A stretch of DNA of 64,000 bases from Phanerodontia chrysosporium (GCA_001910725.1 MJGA01000002.1:310001-374000); one strand, 5' to 3'; positions 22,978-35,605 are shown, numbered from the stretch's first letter. Numbers and translations are program-made. Notes: generated by a model from the letters alone, not told the origin.

Positions 22978-25139
22978 TCAAGACGACTCCTCGAGGAAGA
23001 AGTAGTTGCCGGACGCTGCATCGCGGGGTGAGATGACGCAGACAGGAACGGGTGGAGGAGACGTACCCTTCTGCTCACGATCCTTGATAGAGTTGAGCTT
23101 GTTGACACGCGGACGGAAGTTCGTCGGGTCGCGGCGGAAAGTGATCTCGAGCGAGGCCAAGAACTTGTTCATACCGGTCAGCAGCGATTGCGGCCTGGAA
23201 AGGAAGTTAGTGCCATATCTCTAGGGCAAACAAGGATCCGTAGAATCGTATACGTACGGCGTGGCAGTGGCAGCGACGGCAGGCTTGCCCTCGAACACGA
23301 TGACACGGTCCGCGAGGTAGGTCGCCATGATGAAATCGTGCTCGATGACGAACGCGGTCTTCTTCGCGTGCAGAATGAAGCGCTTGATGACTTTGCTCGC
23401 GATGATACGCTGCTCGGAGTCGAGGAAAGATGAGGGCTCGTCTAGCAGGTACACGCTGACGTTCGGCTTGCCGAGCGCGAGCACAATAGCGACACGCTGC
23501 AGCTCTCCTCCGGAAAGCGTCTTGACGTCCTGGTCAATGATGTTCTCGAGGTTCATCGGCTTCACGACGTCCGTCTGGAACTGCGGGTGCATGAATGCCT
23601 GCTTGATCTGCTTGAGCAGCAGCATGCGGACCGTGCCCGGGAACTTGGGCGAGATCGTCTGCGGCTTGAGCGACACCGCGAACTGCTGGCGGTCCGTCTC
23701 GATGTCGGGCGTGTCACCAGCAAGCAGGCGCACGAACGTCGTCTTTCCAGTACCGTTCTCGCCAAGCATGACAATGATCTCGGAGTCGGTGAAGCTGCCG
23801 GCCTCGACGGTAAGCTTGAAGCCGCCGAGCGTCTTAGTCATGGCAGGGTACTGGTAGTGACGAGTCTTGTCAATAATGATCTCCTCCGCGGTCTCGACCA
23901 TCTTGAATGAGAGTGAGTCCTCACGGAATCGCAGGTTCTCCGTAGGGATGAAACCATCCAAGAAGATGTTGATACCTTCACGGACGGAGTAGGGCATGGT
24001 GACGACACCGTACATCGACGGCTTGCCGTACAAGCAACAGATGAAGTCTGACAGATAGTCGAGAACAGCCAAGTCGTGCTCGACAGTAATGACGTAGTTG
24101 TCGGGGGTGAGGAGACTGCGAATGACCTCTGCAGCGACGAGACGCTGCCTGATATCGAGGTAGGAGGACGGCTCGTCGAACATGTACACGTCGGCCCTCT
24201 GGATGCAGGTCATGGCGATGGCGAAACGCTGAAGCTCTCCACCAGACAGTTGACCAACTTCACGAGTCAAGACCTCGTTGAGCTCCAGAACGTCGCAGAG
24301 CTTCTGCTTGTTGTCGAGTTCAACCTTCGAGTCCAGCATTTGGCTGACGGTCATGACGCCCTTGATAGCACGGGGAATGTGATCGACGTATTGCGGCTTG
24401 ATGAGAGCCTTCAGGTTATCTTCGAGGACCTTGGTGAAGTAGTTCTGAAGCTCAGAGCCACGGAAGTACTTCAGGATTTCCTGCCAGTCTGGGGGATCCT
24501 ACAAAACCAGGTAAGGTGAGACACCACAAGCGGATAGCATGAACGCACATCGTAGCGGCCGAGATTAGGCTTCAGCTTGCCAGCAAGGATCTTGAGCGCG
24601 GTACTCTTTCCAATACCATTGGTACCGACAAGTCCAAGGACCTGACCGGGACGAGGAGTGGGGAGACGATGGAGCTTGAAGGAGTTCGCGGTATAACGGT
24701 GCGTGACTTGGGACTCCAAGTTCGTGGGAGGTTGATGATGGCGATGGCTTCAAAGGGGCATCTGTACAGGAAGTAAGTTTTCTGCCTGCTCGCGCCGCAA
24801 TGCTCGGAAGCGGAAGAGAGAGGGACTACGCACTTCTTGACACAGATACCGCATCCGATACACAGGAATTCAGAGATGAATGCAATCTTGTCCGAGGGCT
24901 TGACCTCAATACAGAGCTTCCCTAAAGGTCCATCACTCAGTCCTTATGCATGCACTGGATCTTAAGGAACGACGTACCCATCTTCACGACGGGACATGAC
25001 TGACGAAAGCCCGGTTAGCGGGATGATCTCGACGATGGGACCGTGGATTTAGACGCACCTTTTTGCATTCTTGCGCGCAACGCTTGGGCTTGCACCGATT
25101 GGCGTCGACGATAGCGATACGGGTGATTTTGTCGGCCAT
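22978..25139 (-). CDS. RLI1: ABCE1 ribosome-recycling ATPase, one base short
   Basis: Cytosolic ABC protein that splits ribosomes after termination and carries two [4Fe-4S] clusters; essential in yeast. Seven exons (25139-25059, 24999-24978, 24921-24834, 24761-24549, 24498-23258, 23194-23067, 23015-22978) give 603 residues, close to yeast Rli1. The Fe-S domain shows [26 protein letters not shown] and [16 protein letters not shown]. Walker A motifs are GTNGIGKST (about 110-118) and GENGTGKTT; signatures LSGGELQRF (219 on) and LSGGELQRV; Walker B plus D-loop [10 protein letters not shown] and [10 protein letters not shown]. The hinge end is NYFFLEESS. Exon 4 is one base short: the frame changes between NLP and [11 protein letters not shown] at the GGG run (plus strand 24726-24728). 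The 1241-base exon 5 is intact. Divergent from the PIMT gene, with paired CCACGTGG sites upstream. Confidence 0.95.
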
Positions 25140-25569
25140 CGCGGCGGCGTCGACGGGCAGGAGAGTGAGGTCGTTTCTGGCGGCGCGCGCATCTGTAAAT
25201 TTCGTAGTTGCGGTCCCGGGCCACGTGGACGCCACGTGGAACACGCCGGCCAGTCACATCCCAGCCATTTGCGTTCCTGCATCTCCTCCGTCCTCCGTCC
25301 TCTTCTCCTCGGCGCTGGACATGGCCATCCACCTCGACGACCCTAGATCCGCAGCTCAGGAGAGCGGCGAGGCTGTCTCCTGAATATAACAGAAATTAAC
25401 CACCGATATTCTGCGCTTGTGGAAGCCTGACGTCAGATGTTGATCACGACCCATCCTCCTTAATGCTGCCTAGTCCTCTCTGCCATATCTCGGATACAGC
25501 TACTTGCTCGACCCAGCTGACCATAACATACATCTCATCCATTATCCTCGACTTTGAATATCAGACGCG
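25140..25569. other. Bidirectional promoter region RLI1/PIMT
   Basis: A 430-base region between two divergent starts. It contains the paired CCACGTGG sites described separately. No gene. Confidence 0.5.
25221..25239. promoter_or_regulatory. Paired palindromic E-box (CCACGTGG) upstream of RLI1
   Basis: Two perfect CCACGTGG octamers at 25221-25228 and 25232-25239, three bases apart, so their centres are 11 bp (one helical turn) apart. They lie 82-100 bases before the RLI1 start. CACGTG is the core bound by fungal bHLH factors of the Cbf1/Pho4 type; which factor acts here is unknown. Confidence 0.6.
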
Positions 25570-26577
25570 ATGGCCTGGAGATGCACAGGAAAGACAAGCG
25601 CAGAGCTCATCGCCAACCTTGCTAAGCATGGGATCATCCAGTCTGAGACCGTCGCGAATGTGAGTTCATCAGACACGGGCACACCTCTCCTGATGGCTGA
25701 GATATGTGAACAGGCTATGGCCAAGGTTGATCGAGCTCACTACTGCTTGGATAAAGCGCATGCCTACGAAGACTCCCCTCAGTATGCTTCGCGCGCTTTG
25801 TGATCATTGCTGCCGTCTGAGCGGTCATGAAGGTACATAGGATACGATGCCACCATCTCTGCCCCCCACATGGTACGCAGCTCGCCCAAACGTCTCAGCG
25901 AGGTCTTATTTTCCGTGTAGCACGCCCATGCGCTCCAATACTTGCTGCCGTACGTCAAGCCGGGGAGTCGCGTGCTCGATGTCGGCTCTGGTTCGGGCTA
26001 CCTTGTGGCAGTCCTCCATCACCTCGTCTCTGGTGCATCCGGCACCACCGGCAAGGTCGTTGGCATCGAGCACATCCCAGAGCTCGTGAAGTTCTCAGTG
26101 GATAACTTGAAGAAGGATGGTCTATCCGACGCCTTAGAGGATGGGCGCATCGAGATGGTCGAGGGCGATGGCCGGAAGGGTACGTCACATACCAAAGACC
26201 GTATTGAGGCCTTGCGACTGACTCGAAAGCCCCCTAGGTTATGCCCCTGCTGCACCGTACGATGCTATCCACGTTGGTGCGGCTGCGCCCGTCCTTCCTG
26301 AGGCGCTAGTTGACCAGCTCGCGAGCCCCGGACGCATGTTCATTCCGGTGGGCACCGAGTCGCAGTCCATTTGGCAAGTCGACAAGGATGAGAATGGAAA
26401 CGTCACGAAGACGCCCCTTTTCGACGTCATGGTGAGCATTTGCTCTTCGTACTGTCGGTCCCACGTCTGACGTTTCGTTGCAGTACGTCCCCCTTACAGA
26501 CAAGAAGCCAAAGGTCGGTAACGTTAGCTCTATGCTATTACGTGTGTCTCATTCATTCCCGATAGCCCACGTTCTGA
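25570..26577 (+). CDS. Protein-L-isoaspartate O-methyltransferase
   Basis: Repairs isoaspartyl residues in aged proteins by SAM-dependent carboxyl methylation. Seven exons (25570-25659, 25714-25781, 25833-25872, 25921-26179, 26238-26431, 26484-26513, 26566-26577) give 230 residues, the usual PIMT length. Family hallmarks: [20 protein letters not shown] near the N-terminus, [19 protein letters not shown] motif [11 protein letters not shown] at about 84-94, [20 protein letters not shown], and the C-terminal [12 protein letters not shown] followed by YVPLTDKK. The last exon is only 12 bases (PTF plus stop) and rests on clean GTCGGT and GATAG splice sites. No frame problem. It is convergent with the alpha/beta hydrolase. 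Confidence 0.95.
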
Positions 26578-26806
26578 GCAAACGGGTGTCAACGGATGGT
26601 CAGGATTTGGAATGTACAACACTGGAACTTCGAGCTATAGGAATGGAACATCACTAGCACCTATATGCACAGAGACTCAAGCTCCCTCCGGGTTCTAGGA
26701 GGGTACCACATGCGAGTCACACCTTCATGCATCGACCTGAGCCTACATGGATTGCAGCACCCATCACTCTGACCAAATTGGATGCTGGCACACCATACGT
26801 AGCAAT

Positions 26807-28031
26807 TCAGTTTGCGCTACAGGCGAGCCGGCCCTCCACAGGCAACTCCGACAGCAGTGCCTTCAACGCCCTCTCGGGATGATCCCAGTGAAGCTACCAG
26901 GCCATACCTGTCGTCAGTGAAGCGCGATACCACGCACAATTGCATACACGCACGAAGTGGTTCGCACCAGCGATCCGCATGATGGATATTCTGCGCATCG
27001 GCGTGCCCGCAGCCTTCGCTGCGCGCATCTCGGCCTCCAGGGCCCACGTGCCCCAAGGCATCTCCCAGATCGAGCGGTCACACCAGATGTGGCGGAGCTC
27101 GACGCTGTCCCAGGGACTCCCTTTCTTGCCGGGTACAGGCACGTACAGCGCGGCCCGTCGAATCGTCTCCCACAGCCTGTGGTCGATGCCGATGTGCACG
27201 AGCAGGTGATCCGAGCCGCCAGGGACGGTAGGCGCGCTGTATAACGCGCCGTCGAGGTCGGCGGCGGTCATCGCCAGCACGCTCGGTGGCGGATTCTTGA
27301 GCGGGACGCGGAACTCGAGCTCAGAGGCGGAGGAGCCGTGGTCGTAGTAGCCTGACACCCATTCAGGGAAGAGTCTTGGGCCGTCTACGGGCTCATGCGT
27401 CGCGGGGTTGTAGTAGTTTGGTGGCGGGGCATATCCATAACAGTGGTAGGGTGGGTCTGTTCGGAATGTTCAGCGTCATAACTGGTTGGCGTGTGCAAGG
27501 ACCCACCGTAGGCTATGACACGTTTGATATACTCTGTGAGCGGGCGGCTCTGATCATGCGGAGTGAACGACGAGGCGTGTGCGAGGAGAGCAAGAGCGAA
27601 GACGGAGCCGAACGACCATCCTGCGACAATGACCGATGCGGGCGCGAGACGTTCTTCGTGAACAAAGATATCGAGGAAGTCATAGATTTCGTTGGTTCTG
27701 GCCTTCATGTAAGCTTGGATGGTGTCGACAGCTTTAGGATCTGAGGAGTGTGCACTCTCTAGGAGCCAGCGCTCATCGTCACCGAACGGAGCAGAACCTG
27801 GATAGTCTCGCCTGTTGAGGAGCACAAGCCGAGTTCTGTCATTACAAAAAGACAACATTCGAGAGAAAACGCCTGGAATATGGGTCACTCGTTGGCATCG
27901 CGGGAGTAGTAGGGGGACTTACCACTGTGCCACGCGAAGCCATGGATCAACACGAGGGTGGTGTACGCGCTAGCTGAGGGTACTCCTGTGTCGCAGATAG
28001 CAAAATGACCGATAGTTCTAGTGGATGTCAT
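26807..28031 (-). CDS. Alpha/beta-hydrolase fold protein
   Basis: Exons 28031-27923, 27872-27507, 27456-26954 and 26893-26807 give 354 residues. Strand beta3 and oxyanion region read TTLVLIHGFAWHSG; the nucleophile elbow is GWSFGS with Ser123 in about residues 121-126. The probable catalytic His lies in GANHFLHWDHPERA across the last splice. Between them is a lid of about 150 residues (DPPYHCYGYAPPPNYYN, PRLFPEWVSGYYDHG). No signal peptide, so probably intracellular. Substrate unknown; the family includes esterases and epoxide hydrolases. An apparent read-through past 26954 is resolved by a 60-base intron with GTGCGT donor and GGTAG acceptor. No frame problem. Confidence 0.85.
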
Positions 28032-29620
28032 GTCTGAGTGGGAAGGCAGATGTCTATCCAGGCTGGTAGTACTATATACGACGCGGGCGGTGGGAGAGGG
28101 TTCACCAACGCGTGAAGATCTGGCACTTAAGCATGCCGTAACTTCATGAGGGAAGCCTAGCCGCTATTCAATGCCTTGATATTGCACAGTACGTGGGAGA
28201 CGGTGCCCTTCGGCTTGAGCTTCTAGATGGCGATGGTAAATTGGCTTTCCCATAGGTCAGTCACGTCTCCAGTGATGTTCACAGCTCCGGCCAGCAACTC
28301 CCTATTACGCTTCGCAGACAAAGTGAGACTAAAATCCGGTTCGATGACACTTGGAGACGATGGCGATGTGATTCCAGCGTCATTTTCCCTAAGTAGAGGC
28401 TCTGCAAATACTCCCACGCCACATACGGATTGAATACACTTTTGACAACGTAGCTCTCGGTGCAGGATTTCAGAGTTCCGTATGGGAAAATTCATCGTTT
28501 GTTCCTTGTTTCTGGTAATCATGTCTGTGGGAGAGAGTGTCATTGAACTGACTGTAAGTACTTACATGACTCAAACCGCTGTCGAACGGTTGCAGTGCGG
28601 CAGACGCGCGCTTGCTACTCTGCCACGTGATATGGGATCAATGCGCGCTCGCGACGGACTTGTGAAGTTCATGTCGTTTTCTTCTCAGGCTGTCATGTCC
28701 AAATCCTTTCTCCGTTTATCTGTCTATCTCGCATGAAATGCCTAGACGACTTCAGCATGATGGTGCAAGGCTCTGTTCTGTTTCTCCTGATGTAATTACG
28801 GGTGGGTGGTCAACTTCCTCACCGGATGTTCCTAATATTCTTGATATTGCTAAATGCACAGCTCATCGATTGCGGCCTAGCATGCTACCCACGACCTGAG
28901 TCATGCGCTGCGAAATTATGGCAAGTTGTCGCATGCTGCCTCGGGAGCATATCACTGACACTCTGATCCAGGAACGGGGCTGCTACCTAACGCCGAGTCT
29001 TGCCTGGGGACTTTGCCGCAGTTGACCAGAGAAGGCAGCAGTCCGGGTGTCTCGGCGCACGCTCTTGTCTTTGAACTGTCCGACTTTTGATCTTCTCGAA
29101 CGGCGTGGCAATCTATCGAACTGGGGAGATGCCTTCGTTAGTGGGAACACCCGCACGAATATCGTGTCCGCAGCCGATACTAGCCTCGAATCTCGCCCAG
29201 TGCGGTCTCACCTACAGACCGTGTGGAGGAGATGTGTATCAGAGCTACGATGTACCGAGAGCACCCTCAAGTTCTGCATCGGTAGCAGCACTATGCTCCG
29301 GCACAGCTGGCCTGAACAGGGGAAGCCTGCTAAAACTATGCTGAACCTTACTGAACCTCATTACACAGTGATCGCTGTCCTGACGGGTCTATTCCGGTAG
29401 TATGTATGTGGAAACGGCGTATCTCTTCCCGCGCATTCTGATCACATCACGTAGATGCTGTGCGATGAATCTGAAGCAGCTTCGTTCGGTGAAGACGACG
29501 GGAAGATATCAAACTCAATGGGTCCTTCACCGAAAACGGTACGTCGTGCAGCAGTTGCTCAGACGTACTTATAATGCCCTTCGATTTTGTCCGCTGGCCT
29601 TCAGCTGTTCTTGGTCAGCG
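28032..29620. other. 1.6 kb intergenic region, promoter of secreted gene copy 1
   Basis: No gene I can support. A minus-strand frame at 28223-28543 has a coding-like end (NRELLAGAVNITGDVTDLWE) but no recognisable family or start. From about 29310 the sequence resembles the region before the second secreted copy (about 32910-33220), so it is part of the tandem duplication. Confidence 0.4.
29570..29575 (+). promoter_or_regulatory. TATA-like box, secreted copy 1
   Basis: TATAAT with 45 bases between it and the ATG at 29621. The equivalent box precedes copy 2 at nearly the same distance, which supports it. Confidence 0.5.
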
Positions 29621-31942
29621 ATGTGGACGGGACACATCTTCACGATCGTGCTTTTGACAGCAACCGCAATCGCAACCTCTCTATCTCCTCTTGTCCCAAG
29701 CAAACGAGCGGTAGGCCTTCAGCAGCGCTCCCAATGGAGGCGTGATATTATCCCAAGGGACACAGTCATCTTAAACTATGGTGTTTGTACGTACAGGCAG
29801 CATATCTTACCTCCGTGTTCTCTGATAGGCCCAGCAGCGCCATATCATCCCACGTCCGCAACCGTCACCCTTTTTAGTCTTGACGAACGGCCGATTCTCC
29901 TACTAGAGGACTTTGAGCATCTCCTGAACGGGGTACGCTGTCGCAGCGGGCACTACGACGAGCTAGAACATGCAATCGTCCTGGATTTTATGGACGACTC
30001 GGCATTTGACCTAGCCGCACGGGAATGGACCTTCTTACAGGACTTCTCCGTCGTCACAGCTCATTCAGGCTGCAACTCTGCGGGGGAACGCGGAGCCTGG
30101 AGGTATGTCCTCATCCTTGCCTATCCTAACTATGGCTGACGGCCTAACAGAGTGTCGGCTGTCATTCCGGAGAGGTCGATGCTCCGCGTAACTCTGGTTG
30201 TAGAGCGGGTTCAGATGCGCGATATCGTCAAGTCTTTTGCGGTTACCTATACGCACGGCGGCGCGACCTCGTGGACGCCACCGGACTCAAGCGGTCCCAC
30301 ACGACGGGACGAGAACGGTTTCGACAGCGTGTTCAACTTTGGCTACAACCCATCCTTTGATGTGCGCATGCCGCTCTTCCCGCCGAATTCGAGTCTGGAT
30401 GACAGCGTCGCCGTAACTGTTGTCAGGTGAGTATCAGACTGCGGGAGTGTCCCGCGAAATGACGCTGACACGACAAACTCAGCGAGCTCACCGACGCTGA
30501 GATAGCATTGACTTGTGTCGACTGCACATTTACGACCAACGTTACCATCGGCCTGGACTTCGAGATAGACGTGACCAACGGATCCTGTATCACCTCGTCA
30601 GAACAATGCTTCACATTCAACAGCGCGGCAATGAACCTCACAGTGGAGCAGTTCGAGCAAGATGCAGCGCTCGAGGTCTTTCTTGGCAAGGAACTCCAGG
30701 CTGGCGCTAATTACAAGTACGCTCCCGGCTGTTCTAGGTGTATGTATAGCTGATGCAATTGTCATAGAATTCTCGAGGTTCCTGTCGCGCCTGCGCTGAT
30801 TGTGGGTGCACCTCAACCTGTGGCTCTCTGACCGCGGATTGGTTGCTGACAAGTGACTCAGCTTCCTTCGTTGATCGACCTTGCGCCTGCAGTAGGCCTT
30901 GAGATTGCTTTCGAGCTGGATATTTCAAGTAGCATCAATTTTACGTTTGGTGCGAAGGCCCACGTACGGATCACGCGCTGGTTGTTTGTTCCAGTGCTCA
31001 CACCCGGTGCAGATTCCAGATGGCGCTTTCGCCTCTCTCAGCTTGGTAAATGCCACAAGAGATTGGGACCCCACGGTGGTTGCGACGGGCTGGTAAGCTG
31101 TCTTTGGTACGATTTCGACCCATCACGACGCTGAAAGTAATGATAGGGATGGATCAAGCGTTGACCAGGTTCCCTTCCGAGTCAATGCTGGCGAGTTCAA
31201 TATATCCACTAGCATGGCATTCGCTCCTTTCGCTGAGATCTCCTTTACCATCCGTGAGTTATCTTTCTTGGGGAAAAGCGTCATTCTGAATTTTCGTATC
31301 ATCATGACCAGTGGATGTCGGTGCCTCACTTCGCCTTGTGCAGAACATGCCAAAGGTCGGCATGGACGCTTCCATCCAGACTAGCGTGAACCGCCAATGC
31401 AACCCCATCAGCGCTGATGACTACGAGTCCTTCGGTACGGCGTTCATCGTGGGCTCTGGAATAACGCTCAGCACAGAGGCGGAGCTCGAGTTCGAGGAGG
31501 GGAAATTCATCGGCACGGTATCCCGAATAACTGGGACTTCACGCTGTGGGCACACGACGTGCCCTTCACCCCGGCGCTCGGGATCAACACGACCGCATGC
31601 TTCGTCCTTTCCGACGGAAACGTCACCGTCAATTTGGCGGAGGGTGCGAGCAAGGTTGTAGCGCTTGCAGACGTTCCTGCGTCCACGGGCACCCTCCTCT
31701 CGGCCCAGTCGGCTGTCCCGACATGGGACTTCAATAAGATCGAGTCCTACTATTCGGCGAATGGGCAGCTCCCGACGAACGTCAACTACGGACAGATGGT
31801 TCAGGCGACGACCGTACCTGCGAACCTGCAGGCTGCTGTGGACAAGGCTGCTAGTGCGAACAGCGCGCTAGGAAGCCGCGTTCAAGGGAGCGGAGGGCTG
31901 GCGTCTGCCTGCGTACTTGCGCTGTTCATAGTGTTGAACTAA
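29621..31942 (+). CDS. Secreted GPI-type protein (DUF7029/DUF7223-like), tandem copy 1, one base short
   Basis: Nine exons (29621-29786, 29838-30102, 30151-30426, 30483-30716, 30768-30801, 30862-30963, 31013-31092, 31147-31253, 31312-31942) give about 631 residues. Signal peptide at residues 1-19, then an N-terminal domain with TLFSLDERPILLLEDFEHLL and VLDFMDDSAFDLAAREW that resembles the fungal DUF7029 domain. A beta-rich second domain follows (VGLEIAFELDISSSINFTFG, IPDGAFASLSLVNATRDWDP) resembling DUF7223. The tail PTWDFNKIESYYSANGQLP leads to a Ser-rich stretch and a C-terminal hydrophobic segment (GLASACVLALFIVLN) typical of GPI anchoring. Several NxS/T sites. Exon 9 is one base short at GG 31512-31513 (FIG to GIPNNWDF), where copy 2 has GGG. 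Function unknown; domain names are from memory of the pattern. Confidence 0.8.
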
Positions 31943-33222
31943 TACGACCTTACATTGACGGACCGTTTCTTGGGGCCTCGAGTAGTATTGTATCCGCAAC
32001 CCAAATACTCGACGACAACTTCAATCGAACTTCAAGGAAGAGACATTGTATACGTATTCGAAGGCGAACGACGTGTTTGGCCCACATAGCCGTACCTCTG
32101 CTGGTATGTCGAAGCAAGTGCAACAAGTATGGGTGCGAAACTAAGTGACGGCCGCTGAAGAACACAAGGGTTATCGAGATGAAACGGGCATCCGCCGCCT
32201 GCTGTGACTCTGGTAGACGCGCGCTTGCCATGCGACACGTGCCTGGCGACCAACACGCTCACGACTCGTGCAAGTTCACCCGCACCATTCCTTGACACTT
32301 CCTTACTGATAGTTCGGTTTTTAAACAGTTCTCTAGCGACCTTTCAGCTCTCATTTATCCTGCTAACGTGAAGAAGAGACCCTCAGTTCGATACCGAGAC
32401 GCAAGCTATGAGACTCGCCTTCGTTTGTCTGGTATCTCAGGTCCATGGGTTTGTTGAGTTCCAGCCTCATGCACCGTTTGGTCTACCATTCCTCCACACG
32501 GCCATCGATAGAAGTCCTGACATGCGAAGCGGTGCTTCTATCAGGGACTTGGAATTGTGCGGTGTATCTGAATGTATGTCAAATCGTGTTTTGTCGGGAA
32601 GCGCGTCGCTGACAAGAGCCGTACCTCCAATATTTGCCGCGGCTGATCAGCAGAGAAAATTGAGCGCGCTGGAACACACGCTGCTCTGAGCAGGGTTCTG
32701 CGAATTGATTGCAACGCTACGACAATTTGTCGATAATAAGGTCGCGCCTAGGGGAAGGAAACGGCCTCACGCAATCCTCGAAGCATGTAGCCGACCCAGC
32801 TACATCTAACTGATCAGCTGTGCGTATTCTTTATGATTTCCGGAAATTCAGGGTACTCACGCCTTATAAGGCGAAAGCTGTGGTCCGAGGCTTTGCCACC
32901 GCTGTCCAAAACAAGGGAGGCATGCTAGAGCTGTGCTAAACCTTGTCGAACTTCATCCCATGGCACTGGATGCACTGACGGGCCGTTAACGGCGGCTCGC
33001 AATGAGGCCAAGTTCCCAACCCTACTGTTCCCGCGAAATGCTGATCGCGTCAAGCAGATGCCGTGCGAAGAACATGAAGCAATATCGCCTGCTGCAAGTG
33101 ACGAGAAGGGATCAAACTTAATGTTGTACTGGGAAAGGGTTCGGTAGCCGGAAGGCAGTCATTCGAACATATAATGCTCGCTTCGTGACATACATTGGCC
33201 TCCAACCATTCTCTGTGCAGCG
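31943..33222. other. Spacer between tandem secreted genes
   Basis: The first 270 bases match the 3' flank of copy 2 and the last 310 match the 5' flank of copy 1, so the duplication unit is about 3.6 kb. A 93-codon frame at 32408-32689 starts with a hydrophobic stretch but has no further support. Confidence 0.45.
33170..33175 (+). promoter_or_regulatory. TATA-like box, secreted copy 2
   Basis: TATAAT with 47 bases to the ATG at 33223, matching copy 1. Confidence 0.5.
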
Positions 33223-35605
33223 ATGTGGGCGGGACACGTATTCACAATCGCACTTCTCGTGGCGGCAGGAGCATACGCTACTTCCCTGTCCCCTCTTGTT
33301 CCAAGCAGGCGGGCAGTTAGCATCGAGCAGCGCTCTCAGTGGAAGCGGGAGATCGTCCCACGGGAAACCGTAGTCTTGAACTATGGCATTTGTATGTACG
33401 AACAACATATCATCCTATTGCTGTTTCTAAGACGCCCTCACCCAGCGCCATATCATCCTCCCTCTGCAGTCATCACGCTTTTCGGTGACCAAGCGCAACC
33501 GATTCTCCTGGTCGAAGACTTCGATCACCTGCTGAATGGCGTGCATTGCCGTAGCGGACATACCGAGACACTCGGAGACACCATCGTCCTCGACTTTGTC
33601 GACAATGCCGCATTCGACCTGGCCGCATACGAATGGGCGTTCCTGCAAGACTTCTCCGTCATAACAGCACATCCAGGCTGCAACTCTGCGGGGGAGCGCG
33701 GTGTGTGGAAGTACGTCTACACTGACCTGTGCCCATGCCTTTCGCTGATGGCCTGGTAGAATGACAGCTGTGATCCAGGAGAGGTCTATGCTGCGCGTGA
33801 CTCTGGTCGTCGAGCCAGTGCAAATGCGCGACATCGTCAAGTCGTTTGCCGTCATGTACAGGCACGGTGGTGCGAATTCGTGGACGCCATCCGGTCGCGG
33901 CGGCCTCGTACGCCGTCAGGAGTACAACTTCGACAGCGCGCTCAACTTTGACTACACCCCGTCCATCAACCCGCGGCTGCCACTTTTTCCGCCGAACTCG
34001 AGCCTGGACGACGGCGTCACACAGGCTGTCATAAGGTGAGTGCAGCCTGCGCGCACGCTTCCACCACAAGGTGCTGAAACGAATGACACAGCAAGCTCAC
34101 GGACGCTGATATCGAGTTGACCTGTGTTGACTGCACGCTCACGACCAACGTCACCATTGGCCTGGACTTCGTGGTGGACGTCATGAATGGCACCTGCATG
34201 CCTACTCCAACGCAACAGTGCTTCACGTTAACCCACGCGGCGATGAACCTCACGGTGGAAAAGTTCGAGCAGGACACAGCGCTCGAGGTCTACCTTGAAA
34301 AGGAACTTCTCCAGACCGGCGCGAATTACAAGTACGCTCTCAGTTGCTCTGTCCAAGATAGTGGCTGACAGACGATTTATCGACAGAATCTTTGAGGTCC
34401 CTGTGGGGCCTGCATTGGTAGTGCGTGCAGTTTGTGCTCTCTCATCGTGACCTGTTGGCTCAATGGCAGAGACAGGTCCCTTCGCTGATCGATATTGGGC
34501 CCGCTGTTGGCATTGAGATCGCCTTTGACCTTGATATCACGAGCAGCATCAATTTCACTTTTGGTGCTAGAGCACATGTGCGTGCAACGTCTCTGTCGTA
34601 ATGCTATGCCTCTTACGCCCGATGCAGATCCCGGATGGCGCTTATGCTTCTGTCAGCTTGGTTAATTCTACAGGTGACTGGGACCCTACTTTCACTACGG
34701 CAGGATGGTAAGGCGTCCGTCATCCTATTGCTCGTTCCGAGAGCGCTCACCGTATGACAGGGACAAGTCAGGCGTCGACCAGCTTCCTTTCCGCGTCAAT
34801 GCTGGAGAGCTCAATATTACCACCAGCGTGGCCTTCGCTCCATTTGCTGAGCTTGCGTTCACCATCCGTGAGTGCTCCAGACCTGTCACTTCACAAACAG
34901 CCATGCTAATGCTATCCGACCAGTCGATGTTGGCGGTGCCCTCCGCCTGATCGAGAACATGCCCCAGGTCGACGTGGACGCTTCCCTTCAAGTCAGCGTG
35001 AACCGTGAATGCAAACCCATCGGCACGGACGACTTCGAGTCCTTCGGAGTGGCCTTCATTGTCGGCGCCGGGCTGACTCTCAGCACGGAGGCGCAGCTCG
35101 TCTTCGAGAAGGGCAAGATTCTCGGGCACGGCTTCCCGGACAACTGGGACCTCACGCTATTCTCATTCGAAATCCCTTTCACACCTGCGCTCGGGTCAAC
35201 AAGACCGCCTGCTACGTCCTCTCCGACGGCAACGTCACTTCCAATGCGACGGCGAGTGCCACCGCTCCTGCAACGCTTTCAGGCGTCCCTGCGTCCACGG
35301 GCACTCTCGTCCCGGCGCAGTCGGCCATCCCGACGTGGGACTTCAACAAGATCGAGTCCTACTACTCGGCTAATGGGCAGCTCCCGACGAACGTCAACTA
35401 CGGACAGATGGTCCAGGCGACGACCGTACCTTCGAACCTGCAGGCTGCTGTCGACAAGGCAGCTAGCGACAATGCGACTAGCCAGAACGGCGGTCAGAAC
35501 GGCGGCCAGAGCGGTGGCAAGAATGGCGCGTCAAGGAGGCACGACCTTGGGAGCGTGTGGCTAGCGATCGCTTGTATACTTTTGCTGTTTGTGGCGTTGA
35601 ACTAG
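33223..35605 (+). CDS. Secreted GPI-type protein, tandem copy 2, one base short
   Basis: Nine exons with the same phases as copy 1 (33223-33391, 33446-33710, 33760-34035, 34092-34331, 34387-34420, 34476-34577, 34628-34707, 34761-34867, 34924-35605) give about 651 residues. Exons 2, 3, 5, 6, 7 and 8 have identical lengths in both copies. Signal peptide MWAGHVFTIALLVAAGAYAT, then VLDFVDNAAFDLAAYEW, VGIEIAFDLDITSSINFTFG and LPFRVNAGELNITTSVAF. The C-terminal linker adds a Gly-Gln-Asn repeat (NGGQNGGQSGGKNG) absent from copy 1, before a GPI-type hydrophobic end. Exon 9 is one base short at GGG 35193-35195 (PALG to VNKTACYV), where copy 1 is in frame. Introns have diverged far more than exons, so the duplication is not recent. 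Confidence 0.8.

Noticed and set aside
26893..26954. Read-through end of the alpha/beta hydrolase (CAWYRASLTTG)
   Set aside because: A 60-base intron with good splice sites restores the conserved HWDHPERA end.
32408..32689. Small secreted protein of 93 codons
   Set aside because: Only a hydrophobic start supports it; the rest lacks cysteine pattern, intron or homology, and it lies in a duplicated flank.
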